A stretch of 23,032 nt of DNA from an uncultured bacterium (lineage in GTDB: Bacteria; Bacillota; Clostridia; Lachnospirales; Lachnospiraceae). The stretch is taken from contig CAJMQE010000061.1 in the NCBI GenBank assembly GCA_905215405.1, positions 1 through 23,032 on the forward strand. Reading direction: 5' to 3'. Shown piece by piece: positions 15,432-23,032 of the stretch. Both the position numbers and the translations under genes were made by a program. Position 1 is the first letter of the stretch. Each line of letters opens with the position of its first letter. Under the pieces are notes generated by a model, which worked only from the letters and a program-made list of their open reading frames with translations, was not told the origin of the DNA and ran no database searches.

Positions 15432-16085
15432 ATGAAATTTTTTATTGATACTGCTAATGTAGAGGAAATTAAGAAAGCAAATGATATGGGTGTCATCTGT
15501 GGTGTAACAACGAATCCATCTTTAATTGCAAAAGAGGGACGTGATTTCAAACAGGTGATCAAAGAGATTACATCAATTGTAGATGGACCAATCAGTGGAG
15601 AAGTCAAAGCAACAACGACAGATGCTGCTGGTATGATTGCAGAAGGCCGTGAAATCGCAGCAATTCATCCTAATATGGTCGTAAAAATACCAATGACAGA
15701 AGAAGGATTGAAAGCGACACATGTTTTATCGAAAGAGGGTATTCATGTCAATGTAACGTTGATCTTTTCAGCAAATCAGGCATTGCTTGCAGCAAGAGCA
15801 GGCGCTTCTTATGTGTCTCCGTTCCTTGGAAGACTTGATGATATTTCCAGTCCAGGTATTCAGCTGATTGAGGATATCACTAATATTTTCAGTAATTATG
15901 ATCTTGGAACAGAAATTATATGTGCAAGTATCAGAAATCCAATTCATATTACGGACTGTGCACTTGCAGGTGCTGATATTGCCACAGTACCTTATAAAGT
16001 AATCCAGCAAATGATAAAACATCCTTTAACAGATGCTGGAATTTTAAAATTCCAGGCTGATTATAAGGCTGTATTTGGAGAATAG
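15432..16085 (+). CDS. tal: Transaldolase of the small (FSA-like) subfamily
   Basis: 217 aa, ATG after AGGAAAGGGGAAG. The start MKFFIDTANVEEIKKAN and GVTTNPSLIAKEG are typical of the short transaldolase/fructose-6-phosphate aldolase group. The Schiff-base lysine is K85 in VVKIPMTEEG. Position 131, in SPFLGRLDD, is phenylalanine, as in true transaldolases, whereas E. coli fructose-6-phosphate aldolase has tyrosine there. The predicted reaction is therefore dihydroxyacetone transfer between sedoheptulose-7-phosphate and glyceraldehyde-3-phosphate, giving fructose-6-phosphate and erythrose-4-phosphate. It lies 59 nt after xylB and 11 nt before the repressor gene, clearly in one operon. No transketolase is present in the window. 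Confidence 0.92.
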   Translation: MKFFIDTANVEEIKKANDMGVICGVTTNPSLIAKEGRDFKQVIKEITSIVDGPISGEVKATTTDAAGMIAEGREIAAIHPNMVVKIPMTEEGLKATHVLSKEGIHVNVTLIFSANQALLAARAGASYVSPFLGRLDDISSPGIQLIEDITNIFSNYDLGTEIICASIRNPIHITDCALAGADIATVPYKVIQQMIKHPLTDAGILKFQADYKAVFGE

Positions 16086-16096
16086 AGGAGTTTAGT

Positions 16097-17239
16097 ATGA
16101 CGACAAAAATTACTACTGTTGATTTGAAAAGGATGAACCGAAACAGGATCTATCGTATGATACATACCATGAAAGAGACATCCCGACAGGAAATAGCAAA
16201 TAAGCTTGATCTGAGTCTACCAACGGTCAACCAGAACTTAAAAGTCCTTCTTGAACGCGAACTTATTAGCTACGAGGGAAATTTTGAATCAACCGGCGGT
16301 CGAAAAGCACAGGCAATTGTAATTAACCGAATGTCAAAAGTTGCGATTAGTATAAATATCAAAAGAGAATATATTGTTGCGATGATCATTGATATGAATG
16401 GGGATGTAATTGCTGTTAAGAGCGAAGATATACGATTTGAAAATAGTGAGTATTATAGTCGTTTTCTAGGCAAAGTTGTAAATGATCTAATTGAGCAAAA
16501 TGAAATTGAAAAAGAATGTGTACTTGGTGTAGGCATTACAATACCAGGTATATTTGATAAAAAAGGATATAATATCTTATCGGCACCAACACTGCATGCA
16601 AGTAATTATCCGGTGGATAACCTCAAACAATTTATTGAGTATCCATGCAGGGTAGTTAATGATGCAAAATCAGGTGCTTATGCAGAGTTATGGTACAGAG
16701 ACAGCTTTGAGGAAACACAGGAAGCAAATTACAAAGTGTATCTGCTCATCGATCGTGGTGTTGGCGGAGCAATCATGGAAAAAAGCAGAAGTTATGAAGG
16801 CATGCATAATCGTGCTGGTGAATTTGGACATATGACAATCGTTCCGAATGGAAAAGAATGCGATTGTGGTAGAAAAGGCTGTCTGGAAGCGTATGTATCG
16901 ACTTCCCGTCTGTCAGATGATCTGGGAATTGATATGGAAGAATTCTTTATCATGCTTGGAAATGGAAAACAGGAATATCGTCAGATTTTTGATGATTATA
17001 TTGATAAACTCTGTATTGGTATTAATAATATCTATACAATGTTTGATTCTGAAGTCATTATTGGTGGCCCTTTGGTTCCATATCTGGAAAAATTCCAGGA
17101 GGAAATCGTGAACAAGCTCGGGCAGATGAATTCTTTTGACACCAGTGGACACTATCTGAGCTTTTCAAAGTGCAAGAGAAAAGAAGCATCCATAGGTGCA
17201 GCATTGATGTTCCTTGGTGACTTTATTGATCAGATCTGA
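16097..17239 (+). CDS. ROK-family transcriptional repressor (XylR/NagC type)
   Basis: 380 aa, ATG after AGAGGAG. The N-terminal winged helix (residues about 10-65) contains SRQEIANKLDLSLPTVNQNL, the recognition unit, and TGGRKAQ. The rest is a ROK sugar-binding domain: GVGITIPGIFD, VVNDAKSGAYAE with D189, and the zinc motif H245, C255, C257, C262 in GHMTIVPNGKECDCGRKGCL. The ATP loop usually read GTGIGGG is DRGVGG here (219-224), so kinase activity is probably lost, as in regulators. It ends the pentose operon 11 nt after transaldolase. It is the only regulator in the block and the obvious candidate to bind the two 25-nt operators, released by a sugar inducer. Confidence 0.92.
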   Translation: MTTKITTVDLKRMNRNRIYRMIHTMKETSRQEIANKLDLSLPTVNQNLKVLLERELISYEGNFESTGGRKAQAIVINRMSKVAISINIKREYIVAMIIDMNGDVIAVKSEDIRFENSEYYSRFLGKVVNDLIEQNEIEKECVLGVGITIPGIFDKKGYNILSAPTLHASNYPVDNLKQFIEYPCRVVNDAKSGAYAELWYRDSFEETQEANYKVYLLIDRGVGGAIMEKSRSYEGMHNRAGEFGHMTIVPNGKECDCGRKGCLEAYVSTSRLSDDLGIDMEEFFIMLGNGKQEYRQIFDDYIDKLCIGINNIYTMFDSEVIIGGPLVPYLEKFQEEIVNKLGQMNSFDTSGHYLSFSKCKRKEASIGAALMFLGDFIDQI

Positions 17240-17258
17240 TGCATTTTCTGGATGCGGG

Positions 17259-17286
17259 TTGCAAAATAAGGGAATTGTGTTAAAAT
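17259..17286 (+). promoter_or_regulatory. Promoter of yqeY
   Basis: TTGCAA (17259-17264), 16-nt spacer, TAAAAT (17281-17286) with an extended TGT just before the -10 box. The leader is about 90 nt and holds the small inverted repeat CTGG/CCAG. No regulon operator is present here, marking the end of the sugar block. Confidence 0.7.
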
Positions 17287-17383
17287 TATCTAAGAAACCC
17301 GGTGGCTGGTACACCAGGAAGTTCCATCAGGACAGCAGTAAAGTCCGTTGGAAAGTATGGAGCATTCAGAAAGGACAATAATT

Positions 17384-17830
17384 ATGAGTAAGATTGATGA
17401 AATCAGAGCTGAAATGGTGAAAGCCATGAAAGCAAAGGACAAACAGAGAAAAGAAGTATTATCTTCTCTTCTTTCAGAATTAAAGAATTTTGAGATTAAC
17501 AACAGAACAACACTCACTGATGAAGATGGTGATAAAGTTGTTTTAAAACAGATTAAACAGCTGAAGGAAACTTTGTCATTAACACCTGCTGACAGAACAG
17601 ATATTATTGATGAATGTAATTATGCAATCGGAGTTCTTGAAGAATATGCACCTAAGATGATGGATGAAAATGAAATCAAAGGTGTTGTTGAAGCAACGCT
17701 TGCTGAATTATCAATTACAGATCCAACACCAAAGGATAAGGGAAAGATTATGAAGACTCTGATGCCTAAAGTAAAAGGAAAAGCTGATGGCAAGCTTGTC
17801 AATGAAGTACTTGCTACTTATATGAAGTAA
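17384..17830 (+). CDS. yqeY: GatB/YqeY domain protein
   Basis: 148 aa from ATG 17384 (AAAGGA upstream). The TTG at 17348 is in frame but has no ribosome site and would add residues not found in the family. Start MSKIDEIRAEMVKAMKAKDKQRKEVLSSLLSELKN and end DKGKIMKTLMPKVKGKADGKLVNEVL are typical of stand-alone YqeY proteins, which share the C-terminal tRNA-binding tail fold of GatB. A role in tRNA-dependent amidation has been proposed but not shown. In Firmicutes it often sits among housekeeping genes such as rpsU. It has its own promoter and is followed by a hairpin. Confidence 0.92.
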   Translation: MSKIDEIRAEMVKAMKAKDKQRKEVLSSLLSELKNFEINNRTTLTDEDGDKVVLKQIKQLKETLSLTPADRTDIIDECNYAIGVLEEYAPKMMDENEIKGVVEATLAELSITDPTPKDKGKIMKTLMPKVKGKADGKLVNEVLATYMK

Positions 17831-17857
17831 AACGGTTTATCATATCAGGATCACTGT

Positions 17858-17891
17858 AATAAGAGTTGATAAGAAATTGTCAACTCTTATT
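17858..17891. terminator. Hairpin between yqeY and recG
   Basis: AATAAGAGTTGATAA (17858-17872) pairs with TTGTCAACTCTTATT (17877-17891), 15 bp with one G-U, around a GAAA tetraloop. No clean U-tract follows (CTAAATTAAA), so termination strength is uncertain. No separate recG promoter is obvious. Confidence 0.55.
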
Positions 17892-17917
17892 CTAAATTAA
17901 AATAGAATGGATTTATT

Positions 17918-19978
17918 ATGGATATTAAGCAATTAAAAGGAATTGGAGATAAAACAGCACAACTGTTTCATAAAATGAATATATATGATACGGATGATCT
18001 GCTGACCTATTATCCAAGGGATTACGATATCTATGAGCCACCGGTAATGGTGAAAGATATCAATGAAGCATTAGAAGATAAGACAATTCTTGCAATCGAT
18101 GCAGTCGTTGCCAAGACGCCTGATTTTCATGCAGGTAGAAGTATGAAAGTCATGACGACATTTTTAAGAGATGCAAAGGGTGACGTCATCAAAGCGACCT
18201 GGTTCAATATGCCTTTTTTAAAGTCCTCTCTGAAAAATGGCTGTCATTATATTTTTCGTGGACGTGTAGTCTTCAAGAATATGGCATATGTCATGGAACA
18301 GCCGGTTCTGTACACCATGGCGCAATATCAAAAACTGCTCAATGAAATGCAGCCAGTTTATGGACTCACCAAGGGTCTTTCTAACAAACTCGTGACCAAA
18401 GCGGTATCACAGGTGATTGAACATCTGGATTTGATGCAGGACTATCTTCCAGAGACAATTAGACGTGCCTATGACCTTGCCGAATATAACTACGCAATTA
18501 AGACGATTCATTTTCCAAAATCAATGGAAGATTATCAGGAAGCAAGAAGAAGACTTGTATTTGAAGAATTTTTCTTCTTCATAACGGCAGTCAGAAGTTT
18601 AAAAAATCATAATGACATTCAGCCGAATCACTATCATATTTTAAATGATCTAAGGACAGATGCCTTTATTGCCAATCTTCCTTATTCATTGACAAACGCA
18701 CAGCTTCGCGCTTGGGCAGAAGTCAAGGCAAATATGAATAGTGAGAAACTTATGAATCGTTTGATTCAGGGGGATGTTGGATCGGGAAAAACAATTGTAG
18801 CGACACTGGCATTAATGAATACGGCATATGCCGGTTTTCAGGCGGCAATGATGGTACCTACCGAGGTACTGGCAAAGCAGCAGTTCGAATCAATCAATGC
18901 ATTGTTTGAAAAGTATGGTATCAATCTGAAAACGTCGCTTCTGATTGGTTCTATGACGGCAAAAGAGAAAAGAATTGAATATGAACGTATTAAAACAAAA
19001 GAAGTGGATATCGTGATCGGTACACATGCACTAATTCAGGAGAAAGTCGAATATCAGGATCTTGCATTGGTAATTACAGATGAACAGCATAGATTTGGTG
19101 TGGGGCAGAGAGAAGCACTGGCAAATAAGGGCAGACATCCACATATTCTAGTAATGAGTGCTACTCCGATTCCGAGGACATTGGCGATTATCATATATGG
19201 TGATCTGGATATTTCGATTATTGATGAAATGCCGAGCAACCGTCTTCCAATAAAGAACTGTGTTGTAGATGAAGGGTATCGTCTAAACGCATATAAATTT
19301 ATTGAAAATCAGGTACGCGAAGGACGACAGGCCTATGTCATCTGCCCGATGGTCGAGGAAAGTGAGAACGTGGAAGCTGAAAATGTTGTTGAATACAGTC
19401 AGAAACTTAGAGCGGAATTGCCATCTTCCATAAATATCGCTTATCTTCATGGAAAGATGAAAGGAAAAGAGAAAAATGAAATCATGGAACGATTTGCTGC
19501 AAATGAAATTCAGGTCCTGGTTTCCACGACTGTTATTGAAGTTGGTGTAAATGTTCCAAACTCCACGGTAATGATGATCGAGAATGCAGACCGATTCGGT
19601 CTTGCACAGCTGCATCAGCTCAGAGGGCGCGTTGGCCGAGGAAAATGGCAGTCTTATTGCATTTTTGTAAGTGGAAATAAGAATAAAAAGACCAAAAAGA
19701 GACTAGAAATACTGAACCAGTCAAATGACGGATTTAAGATAGCCCAGGAAGATATGAAATTAAGAGGACCAGGAGATTTCTTTGGGCATAGACAGAGCGG
19801 AATTATGGAATTCGCAATTGGAGATATCTTTACAGATGCTCAGCTTTTGAAATCTGCTGGTGAGGCTGCTGATGAACTGCCAGAAATTATGGAAACGATT
19901 TCAACAAGAGAAAAAGAGCTTTTGGATAAAAGAGTAAAAGAATATACAGTAAAATGTCTTGAAAAAGTGAATTTGTAA
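17918..19978 (+). CDS. recG: ATP-dependent DNA helicase RecG
   Basis: 686 aa, ATG 17918 with only a weak ribosome site, the normal length. RecG remodels stalled forks and branch-migrates Holliday junctions. The N-terminal wedge region starts LKGIGDKTAQLFHKMNIYD and carries an OB-fold (residues about 60-150). The helicase motor shows Walker A GDVGSGKT (from residue 286), motif II DEQHRFG (from 388), SATPIPRT (near 414) and RGRVGRG (near 569). The C-terminal QLLKSAGEAADELPE region is usual. It lies 27 nt after the hairpin; in Bacillus recG also follows yloV closely, so this is core synteny interrupted by the sugar block. Confidence 0.97.
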   Translation: MDIKQLKGIGDKTAQLFHKMNIYDTDDLLTYYPRDYDIYEPPVMVKDINEALEDKTILAIDAVVAKTPDFHAGRSMKVMTTFLRDAKGDVIKATWFNMPFLKSSLKNGCHYIFRGRVVFKNMAYVMEQPVLYTMAQYQKLLNEMQPVYGLTKGLSNKLVTKAVSQVIEHLDLMQDYLPETIRRAYDLAEYNYAIKTIHFPKSMEDYQEARRRLVFEEFFFFITAVRSLKNHNDIQPNHYHILNDLRTDAFIANLPYSLTNAQLRAWAEVKANMNSEKLMNRLIQGDVGSGKTIVATLALMNTAYAGFQAAMMVPTEVLAKQQFESINALFEKYGINLKTSLLIGSMTAKEKRIEYERIKTKEVDIVIGTHALIQEKVEYQDLALVITDEQHRFGVGQREALANKGRHPHILVMSATPIPRTLAIIIYGDLDISIIDEMPSNRLPIKNCVVDEGYRLNAYKFIENQVREGRQAYVICPMVEESENVEAENVVEYSQKLRAELPSSINIAYLHGKMKGKEKNEIMERFAANEIQVLVSTTVIEVGVNVPNSTVMMIENADRFGLAQLHQLRGRVGRGKWQSYCIFVSGNKNKKTKKRLEILNQSNDGFKIAQEDMKLRGPGDFFGHRQSGIMEFAIGDIFTDAQLLKSAGEAADELPEIMETISTREKELLDKRVKEYTVKCLEKVNL

Positions 19979-20027
19979 GAAGATTTACAAAAGAATGACT
20001 GAAAACTTGTTATAGAATAGATAAATG

Positions 20028-20057
20028 CTGTCATTTATACCAAAAGTATGGTATAAT
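20028..20057 (+). promoter_or_regulatory. cysK promoter with inverted repeat over the -10 box
   Basis: TATAAT lies at 20052-20057, with a weak CTGTCA (20028-20033) 18 nt upstream. TTATACC (20035-20041) and GGTATAA (20050-20056) are perfect 7-bp inverted repeats with an 8-nt spacer; the right arm covers most of the -10 box. This looks like a repressor site; the regulator is unknown. Confidence 0.6.
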
Positions 20058-20131
20058 ATGGAAAGTTTTTTATTGTGTTGCACAATGTAAGCAATGGACA
20101 ACACGCCATAAATGGAAAGGAAGGAATTTTA

Positions 20132-21064
20132 ATGGGAAGAATTTACAATGAGTTAACGGAACTGATTGGTGGCACTCCATTATTCAGATTGAACCGTTAT
20201 GAAAAAAAGAATCAGATAAATGCACAACTTCTTGCCAAACTGGAATATTTTAATCCGGCCGGAAGTGCAAAAGACAGAGTTGCAAAAGAAATGATTGAAG
20301 ATGCTGAAAATAGAGGCGTTCTGAAGAAAGGCTCTGTAATTATTGAACCTACAAGCGGAAATACAGGAATAGCACTTGCAGCAGTTGCGACAGCTAGAGG
20401 TTATCGTGCAATCATGACTATGCCGGATACAATGAGCGTGGAACGTCGAAATCTGTTACAGGCATTTGGTGCAGAAATTGTTCTGACAGATGGAGCAAAA
20501 GGAATGAGCGGTGCAATTCAAAAGGCAGAAGAACTCTCTAAGGAAATTGAGAATTCTTTTATTCCAGGACAGTTCGTTAATAAGGCGAACCCGGAAGCAC
20601 ATAGAAAAACCACAGGCCCAGAAATCTGGGATGATACAGACGGTCATGTTGATATCCTGGTTGCTGGCGTTGGAACAGGTGGTACCCTTACTGGAACAGG
20701 TGAATTTTTAAAGAAGATGAATCCTGAAATTCAGATCGTTGCGGTTGAACCTATGGCTTCAGCAGTTCTTTCAAGCAAAAAGCCAGGCCCACATAAACTT
20801 CAGGGCATTGGTGCCGGATTTATTCCTGAAATTCTGAATACAAAACTTATTGATGAAGTAATTCCAATTTCAGACGAAGATGCTTATCAGGAGGGCAGAC
20901 AGATTGCAGAAACAGAAGGAATTCTGGTCGGAGTCTCTTCAGGTGCTGCACTTGCTGCTGCCAAAAAAATTGCGGAACGTTCTGAAAATAAAGATAAAAA
21001 AATTGTAATCATATTCCCAGATACAGGAGAACGTTACTTATCTACTCCAGGATATCTGATTTAA
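20132..21064 (+). CDS. cysK: Cysteine synthase A (O-acetylserine sulfhydrylase)
   Basis: 310 aa from ATG 20132, 7 nt after AAGGAAGG; the longer TTG frame from 20075 has no ribosome site. The enzyme makes cysteine from O-acetylserine and sulfide using pyridoxal phosphate. The cofactor lysine is K47 in NPAGSAKDRV, the substrate loop TSGNTGIAL follows, and GVGTGGTLTGTG binds the cofactor phosphate. Length and motifs match CysK; O-acetylserine-specific CysM is less likely, but is not excluded by motif alone. It has its own promoter with an operator-like repeat, suggesting sulfur-responsive control. No cysE or sulfur transporter is adjacent. Confidence 0.93.
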   Translation: MGRIYNELTELIGGTPLFRLNRYEKKNQINAQLLAKLEYFNPAGSAKDRVAKEMIEDAENRGVLKKGSVIIEPTSGNTGIALAAVATARGYRAIMTMPDTMSVERRNLLQAFGAEIVLTDGAKGMSGAIQKAEELSKEIENSFIPGQFVNKANPEAHRKTTGPEIWDDTDGHVDILVAGVGTGGTLTGTGEFLKKMNPEIQIVAVEPMASAVLSSKKPGPHKLQGIGAGFIPEILNTKLIDEVIPISDEDAYQEGRQIAETEGILVGVSSGAALAAAKKIAERSENKDKKIVIIFPDTGERYLSTPGYLI

Positions 21065-21070
21065 TACAAG

Positions 21071-21085
21071 TACTTATGATAAGTA
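21071..21085. repeat. Short palindrome after cysK
   Basis: TACTTAT and ATAAGTA flank a single G as a perfect 15-nt palindrome (21071-21085), 7 nt after the cysK stop. The arms are too close for a stable RNA hairpin and no U-tract follows, so it may be a protein-binding site or chance. Confidence 0.35.
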
Positions 21086-21161
21086 GGAGAATGTATTTTA
21101 CTATATGTCGGTCAAAAATAGTAGAAATATGTAATATTTACAGATTATGACAAAAAATCTG

Positions 21162-21189
21162 TTGCCCGAATGAGGGTAAATGATATAAT
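21162..21189 (+). promoter_or_regulatory. Promoter of the chemoreceptor gene
   Basis: TTGCCC (21162-21167), 16-nt spacer, TATAAT (21184-21189), then GGGAGAG as ribosome site. This is a sigma-A form; no clear sigma-28 motility promoter was seen. Confidence 0.65.
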
Positions 21190-21222
21190 GCACACAATGC
21201 TATATAAAGGGAGAGTTATACA

Positions 21223-22947
21223 ATGAAGAAAAGTATTAAATTAAAGGTTCTTATTCCGGTACTTGTCATGGTGATTTTTGGTGTAATTGGAAATACATTT
21301 AGTGGTTTTCAGTTGCGGTCGCTCAATAATGCCAGCAATCAGATAACCGAACAGTATATGCCGGGAATTATTTATGTGGACACAATGTCGAACTGTTTTC
21401 AGAAGTTACATAAAAATATGTACGCTTATCTGGTAGTTGTAACAGATGAACAGAGAGCAGATCTTCGTAAAACAATTGATGAGGATAAACAGTCTTTGAC
21501 GGAAGCAATGGACAATTATCAGAGTCTTGCAACTAGCGAAGAAGAACTGGATCTTTTTAACCAGTATCAGTCAGTTTATAAATCATTTATGTCTGAATAT
21601 GATACGACACTTTCACTTGTTGATAAAGGGTTGAACGTTCAGGCTGTTACAAGAGCAAATGGAACAGTTGTAACTTTTGCTAATAATATTGAAGATAAAT
21701 TATCACAGTTAAAAGATATCATTTACCAGGGAGCGATTACTGGTTCACAGAACCAGGCACGTTCTTTCAAAGTAGGGGTTACGCTTGTTGTGATTGTTGG
21801 AGTCCTGATTGCCGCATTTGGTGCAGCGGTTATACTGCTTGTGATCAGAACTGTTGTAAATCCAGCGACAAAATCTAAAGACAGTCTGAATGAGATTATT
21901 ACAGAAATCAATCAGAATCAGGGTGATCTTACCAAACGTGTACCAGTTACAACACAAGATGAAATCGGTCAGCTTGCAGGCGGCGTAAACCAGTTCATGG
22001 ATAAGCTTGGTCAGATCATGAGCGAAATGATCGCAACGTCTAATACAATGGGAACTGTTGTTAACGAAGTTACAGGTAATGTACATACTGCCAATGATGG
22101 TACCAATGAAATTTCTTCTGTCATGGAGGAACTTGCAGCAACAATGCAGGAAATTTCAGCAACAATACAGGAAGTAAATGTAAATACGGTATCTACAGAC
22201 AGTGAAATGTCTCAGGTGGCTGAGTCCACCACATCGATGCTGAATTATTCGGAAGAAATGAAAGCAAGAGCAGTAGAACTGGAGCAGAGTGCTGTTTCCA
22301 GTAAAGATGCTGCTTACTCAATGGTAGAAGATATTATTGATACATTAAAATCTGCAATTGAAAATAGTAAGAGTGTCGAACAGGTCAATAAGCTGACCGG
22401 GGATATTCTGGATATATCAAGTCAGACAAACCTGCTTGCCCTGAATGCTTCAATTGAAGCTGCCAGAGCTGGAGATGCAGGAAAGGGATTTGCAGTCGTA
22501 GCAGATGAAATCAGACAGCTTGCAGACAATAGCAGGGAAACAGCAAATAACATTCAGCATATTAATGAAATCGTTGTTTCTGCAGTACAGGATCTGAGTG
22601 CAAATGCACAGAAGATGGTCGATTTCATCAATGGACGTGTATTTGAAGATTATGATAATTTTGTTACTTCAGGAAAACAGTACCGAGACGATGCGGAAAA
22701 TGTTAATGACACAATGCGTGATTGTGCGCAGAAGGCAGAAAACGTAAGAGAACTGATCAATCAGTTGACACAGTCTGTTGAGGGAATCTCAAGCGCTATT
22801 GAAGAGAGCACGAATGGTGTAAACTCTTCATCTGAGAGTACGAATGAGCTGGTAGAACAGATCAGTAATATCAGTGCACAGATGAGCAATTGTGAGAAGG
22901 TCGTTAATGATCTCAAGAAGACAACGGAAGCATTTATAAAATGGTAA
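21223..22947 (+). CDS. Methyl-accepting chemotaxis protein
   Basis: 574 aa, ATG after AAAGGGAGAG. TM1 is about residues 8-28 (VLIPVLVMVIFGVIG), followed by an external region of about 150 residues with helical four-helix-bundle character, and TM2 about 184-207 (VGVTLVVIVGVLIAAFGAAV). A HAMP domain follows to about 262 (LTKRVPVTTQDEIGQLAGGV). The coiled-coil signalling domain has its conserved tip at DISSQTNLLALNASIEAARA (from residue 397) and FAVVADEIRQLA, which contacts CheW and CheA. There is no CheR-docking C-terminal pentapeptide. The ligand is unknown. It stands alone from its own promoter, with no other chemotaxis gene in view, and implies a chemotactic host. Confidence 0.93.
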   Translation: MKKSIKLKVLIPVLVMVIFGVIGNTFSGFQLRSLNNASNQITEQYMPGIIYVDTMSNCFQKLHKNMYAYLVVVTDEQRADLRKTIDEDKQSLTEAMDNYQSLATSEEELDLFNQYQSVYKSFMSEYDTTLSLVDKGLNVQAVTRANGTVVTFANNIEDKLSQLKDIIYQGAITGSQNQARSFKVGVTLVVIVGVLIAAFGAAVILLVIRTVVNPATKSKDSLNEIITEINQNQGDLTKRVPVTTQDEIGQLAGGVNQFMDKLGQIMSEMIATSNTMGTVVNEVTGNVHTANDGTNEISSVMEELAATMQEISATIQEVNVNTVSTDSEMSQVAESTTSMLNYSEEMKARAVELEQSAVSSKDAAYSMVEDIIDTLKSAIENSKSVEQVNKLTGDILDISSQTNLLALNASIEAARAGDAGKGFAVVADEIRQLADNSRETANNIQHINEIVVSAVQDLSANAQKMVDFINGRVFEDYDNFVTSGKQYRDDAENVNDTMRDCAQKAENVRELINQLTQSVEGISSAIEESTNGVNSSSESTNELVEQISNISAQMSNCEKVVNDLKKTTEAFIKW

Positions 22948-22989
22948 TCAGTGTTGAATTAGTTTAATAATAGTTACAAATAGAGTAGA

Positions 22990-23012
22990 GAAATAATGGC
23001 TAGCATTATTTC
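22990..23012. terminator. Hairpin after the chemoreceptor gene
   Basis: GAAATAATG (22990-22998) and CATTATTTC (23004-23012) form a perfect 9-bp stem around GCTAG, 43 nt after the stop. A CCTCTC tract rather than a U-run follows on the + strand, so it is a weak terminator candidate; the window ends 20 nt later. Confidence 0.5.
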
Positions 23013-23032
23013 CCTCTCATTGAACCGTACGT

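Noticed and set aside
17287..17383. T-box or other riboswitch in the yqeY leader
   Set aside because: Only short inverted repeats (CTGG/CCAG); no GGGTGG-type antiterminator motif and no terminator stem.
21065..21222. c-di-GMP riboswitch ahead of the chemoreceptor, common in Clostridia
   Set aside because: Only about 30 nt separate the promoter from the start codon, too short for an aptamer, and no GEMM core was seen.

Overview
The window is a low-GC Firmicute chromosome segment. Gene order, codon use and protein types fit a gut-type Lachnospiraceae (Clostridia); genus cannot be settled from the sequence. All supported genes lie on the + strand. There are no rRNA, tRNA, CRISPR or insertion-sequence features.

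Layout. (1) 1-2211: the 3' end of an unrecognised gene, with a possible frame break, then a large two-domain glycosyltransferase-like protein (degenerate GT-A half plus CDP-glycerol glycerophosphotransferase-like GT-B half), closed by a strong hairpin terminator at 2351-2399. (2) 2458-5551: a BceAB-type ABC transporter (ATPase and 10-TM FtsX-like permease) without an adjacent two-component system, followed by a small unrecognised membrane protein. (3) 5628-8270: housekeeping block rpmB, an Asp23/Gls24 (YloU) protein and fakA (YloV), with two promoters and two terminators. (4) 8281-17239: an accessory sugar block. A 16-nt periodic AT-rich array is followed by a promoter, a 25-bp palindromic operator and a long structured leader ahead of phosphoketolase (xfp). 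A second promoter with a near-identical operator then drives a DUF4867-like cupin, a FucI-type sugar isomerase, xylulokinase, a transaldolase and a ROK-family repressor. (5) 17259-21064: housekeeping again, with yqeY, recG and cysK. (6) 21223-22947: a methyl-accepting chemotaxis protein, implying a motile or chemotactic host.

How the genes work together. The sugar block reads as one ROK-controlled regulon. A pentose (identity unknown; no xylA, araBAD or transporter is present) would be isomerised to D-xylulose by the FucI-like enzyme, possibly helped by the cupin protein. It is then phosphorylated by XylB and split by phosphoketolase to acetyl-phosphate and glyceraldehyde-3-phosphate; transaldolase links to fructose-6-phosphate and erythrose-4-phosphate. 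The two transcription units share promoter layout to the base: a TAAAAT -10 box, 8 nt, then a 25-nt palindrome. The block sits between fakA and yqeY/recG. In Bacillus the rpmB-yloU-yloV-...-recG order is conserved, so this looks like an accessory module lodged in a core locus.

The most interesting leads are the twin operators, the use of a FucI-family isomerase where XylA is expected, the ureidoglycolate-lyase-like cupin, the 16-nt periodic array, the structured xfp leader, and the GT-A/GT-B fusion that has lost its DXD motif.
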